Positions 48,000 to 61,576 of a stretch of 64,000 nt of DNA are shown here, one piece after another. The stretch is from Turnera subulata (taxonomy: Eukaryota > Streptophyta > Magnoliopsida > Malpighiales > Passifloraceae). Position 1 is the first letter of the stretch; each line of letters starts with the position of its first letter. The position numbers and the translations under genes were made by a program. The notes under the pieces are model-generated. The model made no database searches, had not been told where the DNA came from, and saw only the letters and a list, made by a program, of their open reading frames with translations. The stretch lies in assembly GCA_028386065.3 (NCBI GenBank), contig JAKUCV010001129.1, positions 1-64,000 on the forward strand. Direction: 5' to 3'.

Positions 48000-48856
48000 G
48001 GACTAATGCCTTTTTTTGGTACATGTGTTGTTCTTAATTATCACAATTCATATCTGTGTTTTAATTTGGTCACATTTCATCCCTCAATTAAGTCCGATAA
48101 TAGACCTTTTTATCCCTTAAATCAATGACGTATCAGTTCTTGGACTAATGCCTTTTTTGATACATGTGTTGCTCTTGATTATTACAATTCATATCTGTGT
48201 TTTAATTTGGTCACATTTCATTCCTCAATTAAGTCCGATAATAGACCGTTTTATCCCTTAAATCAATGACGTATCAGTTTTTTCACCCGTATTCTTCACC
48301 TAATCGACCCGGAACTTGGTGGATACCTAAAGCCTAATCGAAACCTGACCTGAGCTAAGACAATCTTTATTATTTTCTTTTTCTTTTTATTTTATTATTT
48401 TCTTTTTTCCAAAAATTTTAATTTTAAAAATAAATATTTCTTTTCGTTCTAGTAATCTGCAATCTATTTTCTTTTCGACCCAAACACCTTCCTATCCGAT
48501 AATCCAAATATCTATTTTTAGAACTAAAAATAGATTGCAGATTACTAGAACAAAAAAATATATCTATTTTTAGAATTAAAATTTTTGGAAAAAAGAAAAT
48601 AAAAAAAATAATTAAAAAAAGTCCAAGTTCGGGTTGGGTTTCGGTTAGCCTTTGGATACCCACCGGGTTTGGGGTCGGTTAGGTGAAGAATTCGGGTGAA
48701 AAAACTGATACGTCACTGATTTCAGGGGTAAAACGATCAAAATAACCAAATTAGGCCAATCGAACTTAATTGAGGGATGAAATGTGACCAAATTGAAACA
48801 CAAGTATGAATTGTGATAATCAAGAGCTACACAGATACCAAAAAAGGCATTAGTCC
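48000..48856. mobile_element. Mutator-like fold-back MITE with duplicated left arm
   Basis: Ends GGACTAATGCC...GGCATTAGTCC. Flanks agctttctt (47991-47999) and agctttcgt (48857-48865) match at 8 of 9 positions, the Mutator-type duplication length. The left arm is tandemly duplicated with a 142-bp period (48000 and 48142); the right arm (about 48660-48856) is its inverted copy. An inner inverted repeat (ctagtaatctgcaatcta near 48450 against its complement near 48530) sits at the centre, so the element can fold on itself. It has no transposase. Confidence 0.82.
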
Positions 48857-48957
48857 AGCTTTCGTTGTTCTCATGTCCAACCATGCCAGAATGGAAAGAA
48901 AAGGTCCAAACAGTACTATCAGCTAAGCGGATACATTGGAACTAATACTACTGCTAT

Positions 48958-49380
48958 ATTGGGGTGGAAACGAGCTAGGCCAGTTCATGAACATTCCGGG
49001 ATCAATTCGGTGAAAGTTCGTACTTGACTTGACATTATCGAGCTCGAGCCGAGCTTTCATATCATGAGCCTGATGAGTTCACCATGACTCTACCCCACTT
49101 CTTCCCCTTATCCTTTTTTAAATTAAAAAACGATATAGGATAAGAAGACTGACCACACTGAACACAAAATTGAGCAAGCTGAGCGCGAGCTTTAATATAT
49201 TTGGCTCGTAAAGCTCGCGAGCCCTATCAAATTAACAATTTTTACTTATTCAAGCTCAAATTTTGAACTTCAACAATCTTTTAATCTAAACAGGCTTAAT
49301 CGAGCCGAGCTCGAACTTTTCGACTCCCTATCGAGCTCAAGCCTATACTTTTAAGCTTGACCCGAGCTTGCCTATATTCA
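48958..49380. repeat. Degenerate hAT-like repeat with GAGC/GCTC motifs
   Basis: Starts ggggtggaaacgagc and is dense in gagctcgagccgagc-type motifs on both strands, as in decayed plant hAT MITEs. No clear right terminus or target duplication. Confidence 0.35.
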
Positions 49381-49512
49381 TTTTTTGGGAAGAAAGAGAT
49401 CATCACATAGCCGTGGTAAGATTATTGATATACATGAGATATGACAACGATTAGAGAAATATTACATACATTACATATAGTATACATATTAGTTACCAAG
49501 CAAGTTAACTTA

Positions 49513-50649
49513 TTAGTCCTTCTCTTTGTTTGGTATATCCTGATCAGGTGCACGAAGGGTTCCTAGCATCCAATCCATCCATATGGTCCAATGCCCATAA
49601 TTATGGTGATTAGTGACGTGGTGGATGGTATGGTAACCCGCACCCATAATGGGCCAAACACCGCCGTGTATAGTGTCGTGAATGCTTGACGTCCATATAG
49701 ATTCAAGGAACAGCATTATTAATTGTGTCCTGAAATGGATTGGGATGATGATGGGAGCGATCCCATGGGGTAATGCTTGCAGGATCCCATCAATTGGCTC
49801 AAGGGCAAGACCTGAAACAAGCCCACAAGATTAAGTGCATACATATTTCTTTCCATTAGTCGCGTAAATAAAAAACCATTCTAATTGTAACTACAGTAGA
49901 GATACGTAGCATATCTTATATAAAATTAGTGCCTGAATAACACGATTAATTATACATAGGATATACAGACAAGGACTTATAACTAAGAGGGTAAGAGGGT
50001 TTTACCAGCAAATGGAGAAATCTTGGTTGGCTTGTTGTAGCGGTGATGAGGGGCATGAAAATATTTGTATAGAGGTTTTATCTCGTGCAACAACCTATGA
50101 GCCCAATATATTGCAATCTCTAAAGCAGCAACATAGATAATCAAATACCCAATGTAGGCAAACCAACCCACATCTGAGATCCTTGGATAGCACTGAGTCC
50201 AACCATTTTCAATTATGTGCTCTGATACGGTGGGCAGAAGGCTGTACCATGGCATACTCTTCATGGCAACATATATGTGGGACAGCATGGTTCTTATAGA
50301 AGGAGTGTCATCTGCAATAATATCCAACAACTATATGGTTTATATATATACATGTTCAAACACCAAAATAAAAAGCTATTTACCGGCAGAGACTACATAC
50401 AATAGGCATATCAATTGTATTTGTACCTGCAGAGACATACACGTTGCTTTTCAAGTAATAAATGTAGAAGCACCATAGAAATGCTGTGACTAGGTAGCAA
50501 AAGCATGCAACAATGAAGTTACGAAGCCAAGACTGCAGGAAGTGGGGCAGCAAAGACCACCATTGTGATGGCAAGAAATGGCCCAAGACGATGTTGTTAT
50601 AAAGTTCGGTCTCGTCCAACAACAGCCGCAAGTAGTATTTGTCTTCCAT
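49513..50649 (-). CDS. STE1: Delta7-sterol C5(6)-desaturase
   Basis: Three exons, complement(50427-50649), complement(50006-50311) and complement(49513-49811), give 275 codons, near the usual ~280. The enzyme introduces the C5 double bond in delta7-sterols in the ER, an essential step to phytosterols and brassinosteroids. Membrane helices lie at residues ~38-60 and ~115-135. The di-iron histidine clusters are HRLLH and HAPHH in exon 2 and HTIHH in exon 3, with SPFAGLA across the second junction. Other family blocks seen are [24 protein letters not shown] and [10 protein letters not shown]. The start at 50649 aligns with the family N-terminus (D-E-T at residues 11-13). All splice sites are GT-AG. 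The gene looks intact. Confidence 0.94.
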
Positions 50650-52533
50650 TGGACGTCTTTGTGGATTATGGAGAAAAGGACTGGATGTTGATAATAGGAA
50701 TTTTTTTTTTTCAAAAGAGATGGTGGGTGCAAGATATTTTGTTGCACCCAAAACAACCGTAATTAACTTGATGATCTTGAGGTGATCCGTGATTGGATGG
50801 AGAAGGAAATAAATAGAGGCCTTTCTAGCAACACTAAAAATTTCTAACTCAAGGCCTCACTCTATATGCGCAGAGTATATTAGAAAAAGCAATAACACAA
50901 AAACGTTATTGTATAGATTATTCTTGCTGACTAATAAATATGTTATTGTTCTTAACACGGATAGTGTTGGATGCCAGATATAAACGTTATTAGTTGACAT
51001 TATTTTTTTTTTTTTTGAGAAACTATTAGTTGACATTATTAACATCAACTAATATTATATAATAGTGCCCATATGCGACTAATATACAAATTTAAAGTTT
51101 GTGAAATTCAACTGTTATCGAGCGGTGGATCAGATTCAACGAGTTTATTTAGTGGAAAGCGGCCGGAAATTAATATAACGTCCACTAGTCACTCACCTAC
51201 TTTTGATTTTGAAGGATTGAACCACATGATAGAGTTGATGAAAGTTTATTATTTTTTGATTATTTTGGGAGAGGAGAAGCCAGATTTATTAAGCACCTTT
51301 CTCTACTCAGAATAAAAATTTAGCTAGTTTAAGTAAGTTGTTTAATTATATTGCAAGAATTGTCTCCACCAGAAACCACCAAGGAATTTTTAATTTCGAT
51401 CAAATCATCTATAGTTGGGGTGTTTTTGTCGGGGCTGGAGGCTGCATTCGCTGAAGAGATATTATTGGTATAGAAGAGGATCCGTTGACTCTGCCATTAG
51501 AGAGGTATTCTGATAGGTTTATACTTTTATGGTTACTCAGCTTTCTGCAAACGTAGTAAAGAAGTGCATGGTCTTTTGTTTTTTCATTAATGTAGGCGAG
51601 AGGCCTCTCGCTTGTTAAAAGGGGAAAGATTTTCCCCTCCCTCCATTTGAACAAGCATATTCTGTGCCATTTTTCTGGCATTATTGTTTCTTTACTTTTT
51701 ATTTCTATTTTTGTTCTCATCTTACATCTTTATATACTTTAACGACATGCTTGAATAGATGTAATCAGATATAATGGAATCGAATCGCTCACTAAAATAA
51801 AAGCTTATAGCTTTTGTACTCCAAAATCCCATAGTCCATCCAGAATAATCATATGGTAATATCGGAATTCAAAATCAAAACCTAGAATGTCGTTGGCAGC
51901 AGCAGCAGCAGCAGTTCAGAAGTCTCAATAGCTCTTAATCTTCCAGTGGAAAAAAAATTATCCGGCGCAACCCTCATTTTCTTTTTTCAAAGCCAATCCA
52001 ACAAGTTAAATGGGGCAGTCTAAAAGATCACGGGTTATCTAGAAGACGGGCCCAAGCTTCCCCGTCAATTCATCATCCCTTTTCTTTTCTTTTATTTTTT
52101 TCATTTTTTCTCCTTGTAATTCATTTTTTACCTTTTAGGAACTTTTTTGCCCGACCTTATTAATTTAGCGTATACCTTATTCAAATCTTCCATCTTTCAC
52201 ATTTATATTCTTATTGCGCGTGAAACTCTCATTTAGAGATAAGCAAACATCCTCCTTTTTTTCTTTATCATACTAGTTGACTGTTAAACAAAGTGAAGTG
52301 GAACACCATTTCTTCTCCCGTTGATACCATTAAGCAATCACTTGAACATCATTGAAGCCCAGTGCAAGAACTAATAAAATGACCCAGCAGAACTGAAATG
52401 GACAGTTGAAAACCTTTTGGCTGCTATATACTGATGCATATCTACAATATTCGCACCTTTACATACAGGGAAAAGTTTTAACTACAAAATGGATCATGTA
52501 CAGTATCGCCCCAAAAATAAAACTAAAGAGACG
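50650..52533. other. Spacer between sterol desaturase and LIG6
   Basis: No gene recognised. It contains a tail-only insertion (50988-51040), a (CAG)n run near 51899-51915 and T-rich tracts. A plus frame at 51073-51315 and a minus frame at 51409-51720 have no recognisable domains. Confidence 0.55.
50988..51040. repeat. Tail-only insertion flanked by perfect 17-bp repeats
   Basis: tattagttgacattatt at 50988-51004 and 51024-51040 encloses a 19-base T-rich insert ending gagaaac. Confidence 0.55.
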
Positions 52534-55500
52534 TCAATCCCCTGCTGAAACATCCATCTTTCGTGTTTGAGAATTAAACATATCAGCAATATCTGCAGCC
52601 GTGCTACACTCCTCTGGATTCCTATCCGACACACAGCTGATAAATCTTGGAAATCTTACTGAGATGCCACGAGATGGGTGAACCAAACCAACAGCAGCCT
52701 GGTGAACTGGGGAAACCGTGAAGTCAGCTCCTCTGATTTCCCAAACGACTTCTGGAGCAAACCACAAATCCGGAACCTCAGCCGTCTCATAATAAAGTGG
52801 CTTTTTAGACAAAATCCTATCTCCAGAGAAGAATTCTTTCATCTGCACCGCAGAATTGCAAAACATTTTGTTACCATGATGAAGATTCCACAAGAAATAA
52901 GTAGATTGTTGTAACGTGTTTCAAAGGAGCAGCAAGGCTAAGCTACTTCGTAGGCAATTAGGATCCAGGAATTGTTTCAGTAAACACAATGCAGCTACCA
53001 GGCTAATTTTATTAAACTGATGGCACAATCAAGTAATTCCGAAGAGATTGCCCCAGACTGGAGAAATCTCTTTCCAGCAAAGAATTATCAGACTTCTTAT
53101 ACAAATGCAACAAGCTCAATTTGGTACAGCTATAGCACAATAATGAACTACTGAAATTCTGACGAAACACATATTGAAGAATAAATCGTAACAAATTTAG
53201 AAGACTAAACTATGGGGAGAAACCACGGATGTGTTTATCAATAGACAAAATTATTCCTCAAATGAACACACAAAAGGAAGCTCACTGTCAATGATATCCT
53301 TGTAGACATGCCTGGATGCAAGTTATATCACCATGAGGATTATCAAACCAGTTTACCTCTATGTAAAATGCATCCGAGAAACCTGACATAACGCGGCATA
53401 CACTTTGGAAATTCTCAGTCTCAGGATTGTAACATGCCATCAGAAATGGACTGTACCTGCAATGATGCAAGCATGCAATAATATCAAGAGTAACAATAGG
53501 GGTTAAAATCCGTCTCCACCGAAAGCATTTAGCACGGATGTCATTAAAAAAACCTCCACATGTTTTTTGTTTACTGGCAACTAGTTCAATTTTTTGAAAT
53601 TTCATCATGTCACTTGGCAAGTATTTAACGATGAAAAGCCTCCATGTTGCCTTTATACTGGCAACTAGCTCCATCTGTTTTATTTATTACCTCATCCTTT
53701 AAATTTAAAATGACCAGTACAGACTCCAAACTACCAAGCTACTTCCAGATCAATGACTAATCAAGTTGAGAGATTCAAAATACTGTAATTCTGTGATCAA
53801 CATCTATTCTTTCAAAGATCATGACCAATAACATTTCATAACCAATTCGAAACTCGGTGCATATAGATAGCCAGGAAGAACAGATAACAAATGGAATAAA
53901 GAGTTTTCAGCCCTCTGACAGACATGCAAAATAAGGAACAAGTTATTACCATCCAGCTTTTCGCCCATTTCCGTACCAAGCACCTATTGGCACTAAATCA
54001 AGAGAATCATTCATTCCTTCCACATAATCTCGCTTAACCTATGAATGAAACATCAGTAAAATAATAATAATAATCAATCATATTCTTGTTACATGACCAA
54101 ACACAAGATAAAGTTTACATGAGACCTTCAACCATGTATCAGTACGTTTTGATGGTGCGTATAAAGCATCTACATCCAAAGCTTTCACCATCACTCCCTC
54201 ACAAGAGGAGTGCAATGCATCTCGAAGGAAAGCATCAATCTTAGTTGATATCACTTCATTGGTCAGATAAGAATCATGTGCTTCAACCTACAGAGCAAAA
54301 CACACGTGAATCACTGAAAAAGTAGATGAAATTATAATAACACATAAGTTAGCAGCATTCACCGTCATTTCCTTTGCATATTCGAAATAGCCTGCTCTCT
54401 CATCGCGAAACAAATCCTTCAAGCCTGTATTATCAAGAAGCATGGAAAAAAGGGGATATTGTATCAAAACACATACAGTTTCCAAGCGAAGAAGTTACTA
54501 CATGTTGAAAGATAACTTCTTTATCATAGGGCACAAAGATGCATACATTTCCGTCTGTAGCGAAGAGGAGAGCCCAACAACCTGCAAGAGAAGATTGATC
54601 AGCTATACAAGCTCCCAACATCAGAAAAGATAAATTTCAGACAACATTATTCTGCCTGGTTTAATTCTAAAACAAACCATGGACTCAAGCCAATAGGAAG
54701 TTAATACAGATGCAAAATTAACTACAATCCACAATCTCAATGAATATATGGCATCTTTCACAGTCTCTAATTGACTCTTTATATGTGATCAGGTTAGACA
54801 TGCCATAACAGTCTCGGAAAATTCAAGAGGAAGTACGAGAAAATTACTGCTCCCCATTTGCGAACATGATATCGAAGACAAACACACAGATATCAACCTG
54901 CACATAGTGTCACATAAAAGAAACAAATATGAATCAGAACATAACAGCCATTGGACAGAAAATTGGATCAAAGGTACGTCTGGAAAAAGCAAAAGCAAAA
55001 AAATTTGAATATCTAGATAAAAAATCTGCCACAATTCTCTCTTCTCTTTCTAGACCATTAGTCAATTACCAAATGCATGAGTGAACTCACTAGGAGTGTT
55101 ACTTGCCCTACCCCTTGTTTCAGAACACATTGAGCTGAAGAATGTGCAGTGTGAGGAATGGCAGTTCACTCGCAAAAACTGTCATTCCTCAAAAAACTGC
55201 ATGCTATTATTTATAACCAGAATCATTCCAGTCAGCAAGTATAGTTGCATAATGATTTTCAAAGTCATGCTTCTTTAAGTATCTGCAAACATCTTGAGGG
55301 TTCACAGCGACAGGATGGTTGAAATCAGACTCAGAGCATTTACCACCATCTTAAGCTATTTAAGCTGAAACCTACGCCCAACCTTCACTCTAATCACCAA
55401 GCAGAGCAGACATTTTATATTAACACATGTCCCAACTCGAGGATAATATCACAGTTAATATGCGGCATAATAGTAGACCAAACCTTTATATCATTTACTG

Positions 55501-58500
55501 CAATAGAAGATTCTTTCCCCCCTCTCTCTCTTGAGGATAGTTCCTGAAAAGACATCAGCTTGCAGCCATTCTTTCTATCGACTGCAACCACCTAAGGAAA
55601 TGCAGCACGATAACCATAAATTATACTGTAGCTGTGTTGGGTTCAGGAGAAATATTCAGCAATACAAAAATAGCTTCAACAAATACCAAAAAAAGACCCA
55701 TGAAAAATATCTAGCATAGAGATATCCAACCTCAGCATCCAATATAAAAGTTGCAGCAGTAGGTTTACAAGATTCCTGAATTATCTTGATCAAATCAGGA
55801 AATCTGGATGTTGTTTCATCCCCATTCCGCGAGAAGACACGCATGGAACCATCAGCCATCTTGTGAATTTGGGCACGCTGACCGTCATATCTAGGGTTTA
55901 GGCACAGAGAAGAGCAATGAGAAACTCACAGTAGCCTAGAGAAACAAAAAGGCAAATAAAAATTATTAAAGTCCTTCTAACATATTTCATGCCCTAAAAT
56001 AATTCTTCTTTTCAAAAGCTCAGGCATATCAACAAATGAAAGGAGACCTCATTGCCACAACCCAATAGGTGAAACTAAAAACTAGAAAACGGAAACTTGA
56101 AATTGTGATGAGTTCCGCTATCAGTCCCTTCTTCTATTTCAAAGATATGTTCTGTTATTAACACTTCTAACTGCTATAGAGTAACTTCTCTAGAGTATCA
56201 AGAATTTCCCGGCTAAAAAAGGATTATGACATTACAACACATGGACGGGTTATCCAGAAGACTAATTTCCAGAGCAATAGCAACAAATGGTTAAGGTTCA
56301 AAAGGGAATGGCAAAAAAACGAGGATACTGCGAATCATCTCAGTCTACAAGAGACTAAAAAGTAAATGCGAGCAAACTCCAAAGAAAAGTGGAAGGAAAG
56401 ATTGTCCTCACACAGGGAAGTGCAGAAAATATTCTTATTTTGTCAAATCACCAGAGAGCTTTCGCTCCATAAAAAAAAAATACCAAAAATAATACAAGCA
56501 GAAACGTTTTCTAGCATGAATTCAAGGCTAATGGCATGAGAAATCACAGAATCATCCAGAAAAGCAAAGCATCAAACAGCAGCATGAACAGAAAACCCCG
56601 GATTCTCTTTGGTGTCAGCACACTTACTTGAACTCACAAGTAAAAGACTTATTTTGGAAAACTGTCAGCACTTGTGCAACTCCATTCGTAATTCTATCAC
56701 AGAAAAACACATAATAAGCCAAAAACATCACTTATAGGCTAACCACCTTACAAGTTCACAGTGATCATGGAAATCATACTTTGCAAGCATAGGTTTGATA
56801 GGTATCCCCGGGATCATAGATAAATTAGATGATGAAAATCCAGCGCCTTCTTTTATGATTGAAGGGACAAGCAAATCCTGTGAGAATGTACATGTCAGAC
56901 TTTTCAGAAGTATGCCTCGAATTTATCAAGATAACAGAAAACAAATCAAAGCGCAAACACAACTAACTTACCAAACTGGGAAGTATATTATAAGCTTCAA
57001 CCACAGCTGCAGAAAGGCTCTAAAAGGTTAAAAAGTTGCATTAGCAATATGGATAACTAAAAACAGCACCACATAATCTAAGGAGTCGGGCCATTTCAAA
57101 AGAAATTTAAGAGCTCATTTATGCTGCTATACATAGGTAGACGGTAATTACACTAAGTCAAGTACATTCAAATTAGCATACTGTTTTTTCATTGTTTTCA
57201 GGATTCATTTGCAGACAAGAACACATGCAAATATATGACATTCTCACAAGAAATGGCACATTAACTCCAACAAAAAAAATGAAATGACCAGAAATTTCAC
57301 TGTGAAGAGAAATAAAACCTGAAGTTTGTCCTTTAAATTTTCAGCTTTCAGTTCATTGGAAGAGTAGTAATTCATAGCAACAGCTTGAGCCAAAGCAGGT
57401 AGAATAGTTCTCATCATTGCCCCAATCCGTAAATTCCTTACCTATTCAACAGCAAGAAAGTGGAGGATTCTCAGAAAAGCCAACCAGAGTTTTAAAATTG
57501 CAATCATAAAAGCGAATGACATATAGAAATCTCAATGAATTAGAGATTCAGAGGTAAAACGGCAAGATCCAATACAGGGAGTACATGCAGGGAAAAAAAC
57601 TATCAAGAATTGCATTGGTTATCCATGATGTACTGAGGTTTAACTACCTCGCTCATGCCAATATTATTTATTGGGTTTGGCCTAATCTTTTAAAAGGCAT
57701 AAAGACAATGTAACTGTTTGGTTCTTGAATAAGAGCAAAGAAAACTATAGGTATCTTTTCACTTAATTCTAAAACATTTATAGAAACAAAATCTATCTAC
57801 TCTATTTTGCAAATGCTAGAGGCAGGGGAAAAAACCTCACCAAGGTTCTGACAATAAACTTCATCTCCTTCTCCCGACAAGATCGCATAAGATTCACAAT
57901 GAAACTCTTCTTTCGAATGACACTTCCGCTACCTGTTTGTACACTGAAGAATATTACATGGGAAACATGTGAATAAGGTTAATGGATTGCATGACAAAAG
58001 TGTGTGAACATAAACTCTCACTCAGGATCACGATAAATGGGATTGTTGAGATCCTCACTGCTAATAGGATTGGTAATATTCAGAAGCATAACAGGACAGT
58101 AGCATTGAGTTTGCATTATTCCAATTAGTAGTGATTTATTTTGATATAAAAAGGACAGAAAAAAATGGAACTTGTGATTAAATAGTTACTCCAGTTAAAA
58201 TTACAGGTTTCTGCCATTGAAAAGAGCCTTCACTACTGGAAGTTGGCAATTCCAAGGAAAAGAAAATGCTTTTTGGTTGGCTCTATCATTGATCCGAGAT
58301 GTCAGAGTCTCAAAAGAAGAAAATTACGCAATCCATCAAAGGCTGAGTGTGCTAGACACTGCATAATATCCTATCATTACATCAAAGCCTACTATCCTAG
58401 GAAATCTATTATGTGGTCATTGTATCCATTATTCCCTCAAATTGGCCTATTCATACCTTATTTTCCGGAGGGTGGAGAATACATCTTTTACAATAAGAGG

Positions 58501-61500
58501 CGGACAAGGAGCCAGCAATGTCTGTGTCTGTCGGCATACTTGAGCAACGTCACCTTGTAAAACATAAGCGGTGCATATGTATCATGATAAAAAGAACATT
58601 TGTCAAGAAAACCAAAAATACAAATGAAAGAGGATAAACAAGAGATCAACTTCTTACCAAGATCTCCCAAAGTATTGTACATATCCCTTATCTTAGACCG
58701 CTTAGTTCCACATGCCTCTTCCAGTGCAGATGTTACTAAACTTCCACCAATGTTGAGTTCCTGCACCATTGGATAAATAGAACAGCATTAGATTTACTAT
58801 TCAAAGAGAACATAGTGCCAATACCAGCTTACTAGCCAAGAACAGCAGAAACAGAAATATCATTATAAACAAAACCAAGCAGAATATTAAACGAAATTCT
58901 ACCAACCATATTCTCATGGTCAGCAGCAATCTTATTTGTGCACAGATACACAGCAGGCAATACATCATCAGGAGATAATGCCAGCAAACTGCAAGAAGCA
59001 ATATCCCATCCAACAGTTACCATATTGCTTATTCCCTAGAAGGAAATTAATTGGAAAGGATTTAAAAAAAAATGAAGGATGTGACTGCACCTTCTGAACA
59101 TATTGCACAATATAGAAGTCGCTTTGATCCTTCCCTTTTCAGCCTCAACAAGTTCAAATGTCTGTGCCAGATGGACATATGGAGCAGGTTGTCCAGCCAT
59201 CCAGCATGCTGCATGCGGAGCCAGTGTTTTAACGATGAATTCCAGTTTAAATAATACAATTGATTAAATGCAATTTAACTTACCATGCTTGACCGGATCA
59301 TACTTCTCTGGAGGAAGTGACACAAGGTTTTTGCCAACTGAAAGGTTTTTGTCAACATTTTCAGTTGGTGACCCCCGCACAGTCAGATCAATGCTATCTC
59401 CTGGTTGCTCTAAGAAAACTTTCTCCACAGTAGATAAGTGCTCATCAGTCTGGCATTGTACGTGAACTAAATTGCCAGATAACACTGATGTCTCTCCTAT
59501 CTCAGTATGGTTAGCCTTCGGATTTCCATAATGCATATCCAGTGCCTTATTAATATCTCCCTTTGTCGTCTCCAGGATAGTAGCAGCATAGTCTCTTGAT
59601 GATTCATTTCCCTCTATTATTTGAATAAACTGTTCTATTTCTTCTCTATACAACTTGTTACCACTGTTTTGACTATTTTGCAATAATTTTTCATCTGTAG
59701 GGCATTTCTCAGATATGGATTCAACCATGACATCTTGAGATACACCGGGCCCAACTTTGTTGAAGAACCTCGTAATTGTTGATTGCTTTGATCCACCAGA
59801 TTCCAGTTTTGGATTACTTCTTATTTTCTTGGCAGACTTACCGTCATTGCTCTTCTTTCTTTTACCAGGAGATATTCTACTCTTAACTGGGGGCTTTGCC
59901 TTCGGAGACTTACCAGTTTGACTTAAGAGAATACCAAAACCCCCATGATCACTCTTAATAGGCACTGATTTTGGAAGTGATTCACACTCATCTTGTGACC
60001 TAGTTTCAGGTAAGGAGATAGTGGATTTGAGAGCACAAACCTGTTCATGAAATTCTGTTTCCCGCTCATAGAAGATAGAAACTGATTCAACAATATTAGC
60101 TCCTGAGATGCTAATCAGATCCAACATTTGCTCTCTGGTTACCCATGTGGGCAAACAATGACTTAATTCTTGTATTATTTTCTCTGCTTGTTCATCATCA
60201 AGCTCATTTAGATTTTGTGAAGCAGGTTCTTGCAGAATATCAGAGACGTCTTTCCCCTCATTCTCCAGGTCCTGCATCTCGTTAATGCCTGATACCGCAA
60301 TCCTTTCAATTTTTTCCTCTTTCTCAGACAGACTACGATGGAAACCCATCAAAAAGTCTTTCTTGTTGGCCATCTCGTCAACCAGGCCTGCAAAATGCTT
60401 CTGCATTTTCCTAACATGTTTACTGTCAGAATTTTCAACATCCGCGCCAACGGTAGGAATAACACGTTTGGGTCTCAGAAACCTCACATACTCTCTAAGC
60501 TCATCGTAACTGGAATGCTCGCTATACGGCACAAGGTGTATCTCGAACGAATCTTTCACCCTAACAGCAAACTTATTCTTTTTCACTTCGTAAGTCCATC
60601 CAGTGGGCACAAACCCCACAACACTAGAATACCCCTTCTCCACCATAATCTCCTTCATTTTCACAAAATTTGGGCGAAAATAAGGCCAAGTCTCCCCCAA
60701 CACATTCCAGCCAACAACATGAACATCACTCTCATTCTCATCCTCTGTAAACACCCCGCTCTCCCCGTACCCCAAAACCCTCAAAACCTCCATTTTCCTC
60801 GCGTCGACAACCACTTTCCTCTTGCACCTCCGTGCAATCTCGAGCAGAATCCTTTCCTTTCCCACCACATACGTGGCGACAAGAAACAGCACACCCTTCT
60901 CTAAACCCCCACCAACCTTCTTCCCTCCTCCAGCGACCTTCTCGATCACACTAACCACGTAATCAACAGACTCCTCTTGCTTAGGAAACACGAACTTCGG
61001 GTTACAGTAAGTAGTATCCAAGAAAACCGCATTGCAGCCAACGAACCGCAACAGAATCGGATCGTTTTTCATCTCACTGTTAAACCTACAATCCCCCGTG
61101 TGTACATAAGTCTCGAATCGGGATAAATCCTTACTAATCGGTACCTTAAAAAGAAACTGCACGGCGCCGGGGCAGTGGTTGGCGTCGATTAGGGTTACTT
61201 CTGAGCCGTCGATGAGGACAGGGGAGCCGAGGGGGATGGAGCACACGAGCGGAGGCGGGATTTTAAGGATTTGAGTGAGGAGAGAGGAAGTGAGCGGGGA
61301 GCAGAAGACGATGCCGTGGGACCAGGAGGAGGAGAGGCCGGAGTAGTGGTCGGAGTGGAAGTGGGAGAGGAAGAAGGCGGTGGTGGAGGTGGAGGTGGCG
61401 GAGGAGGGGCGGAAGGAGTCGACGAGGAAATGCGTGTTGGGGATGAGTTTGGAGGGAGGCGGGGGAGGGAGGGAGGGAGGAGGCGGTGGAGGGAGAGGGA

Positions 61501-61576
61501 GGGAGAGGGAGGAGAGAGCGGCGTGGTAGAGGCGGAGGGAGTCTAGGGTTTGGATGGGCGGCGAGTCGGTGGACAT
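52534..61576 (-). CDS. LIG6: DNA ligase 6: SNM1/beta-CASP nuclease domain fused to ATP-dependent ligase
   Basis: Nineteen exons give 1401 codons: 59284-61576, 59091-59208, 58907-58988, 58658-58760, 58457-58553, 57841-57943, 57319-57441, 56972-57019, 56780-56877, 56628-56693, 55731-55890, 55484-55591, 54848-54897, 54547-54581, 54363-54424, 54126-54287, 53950-54038, 53357-53456, 52534-52842 (all complement). Phases fit throughout. Exon 1 encodes a metallo-beta-lactamase/SNM1 region with the SHFHSDH metal motif (residue ~70), then ANHCPGA and HTGDCRFN, followed by a linker with a basic KKSND-type patch. The remaining exons encode ligase I-type DNA-binding, adenylation and OB domains. The adenylation motif is KYDGQR, with FSRNGDETT and GVMVKALD downstream. 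Plant LIG6 acts in nuclear DNA repair and seed longevity. The gene looks intact. Confidence 0.93.

Noticed and set aside
58243..58560. Plus-strand frame of 105 codons
   Set aside because: Overlaps LIG6 exon 5 and intron sequence; no domain.
60338..60904. Plus-strand frame of 188 codons
   Set aside because: Antisense shadow of LIG6 exon 1.
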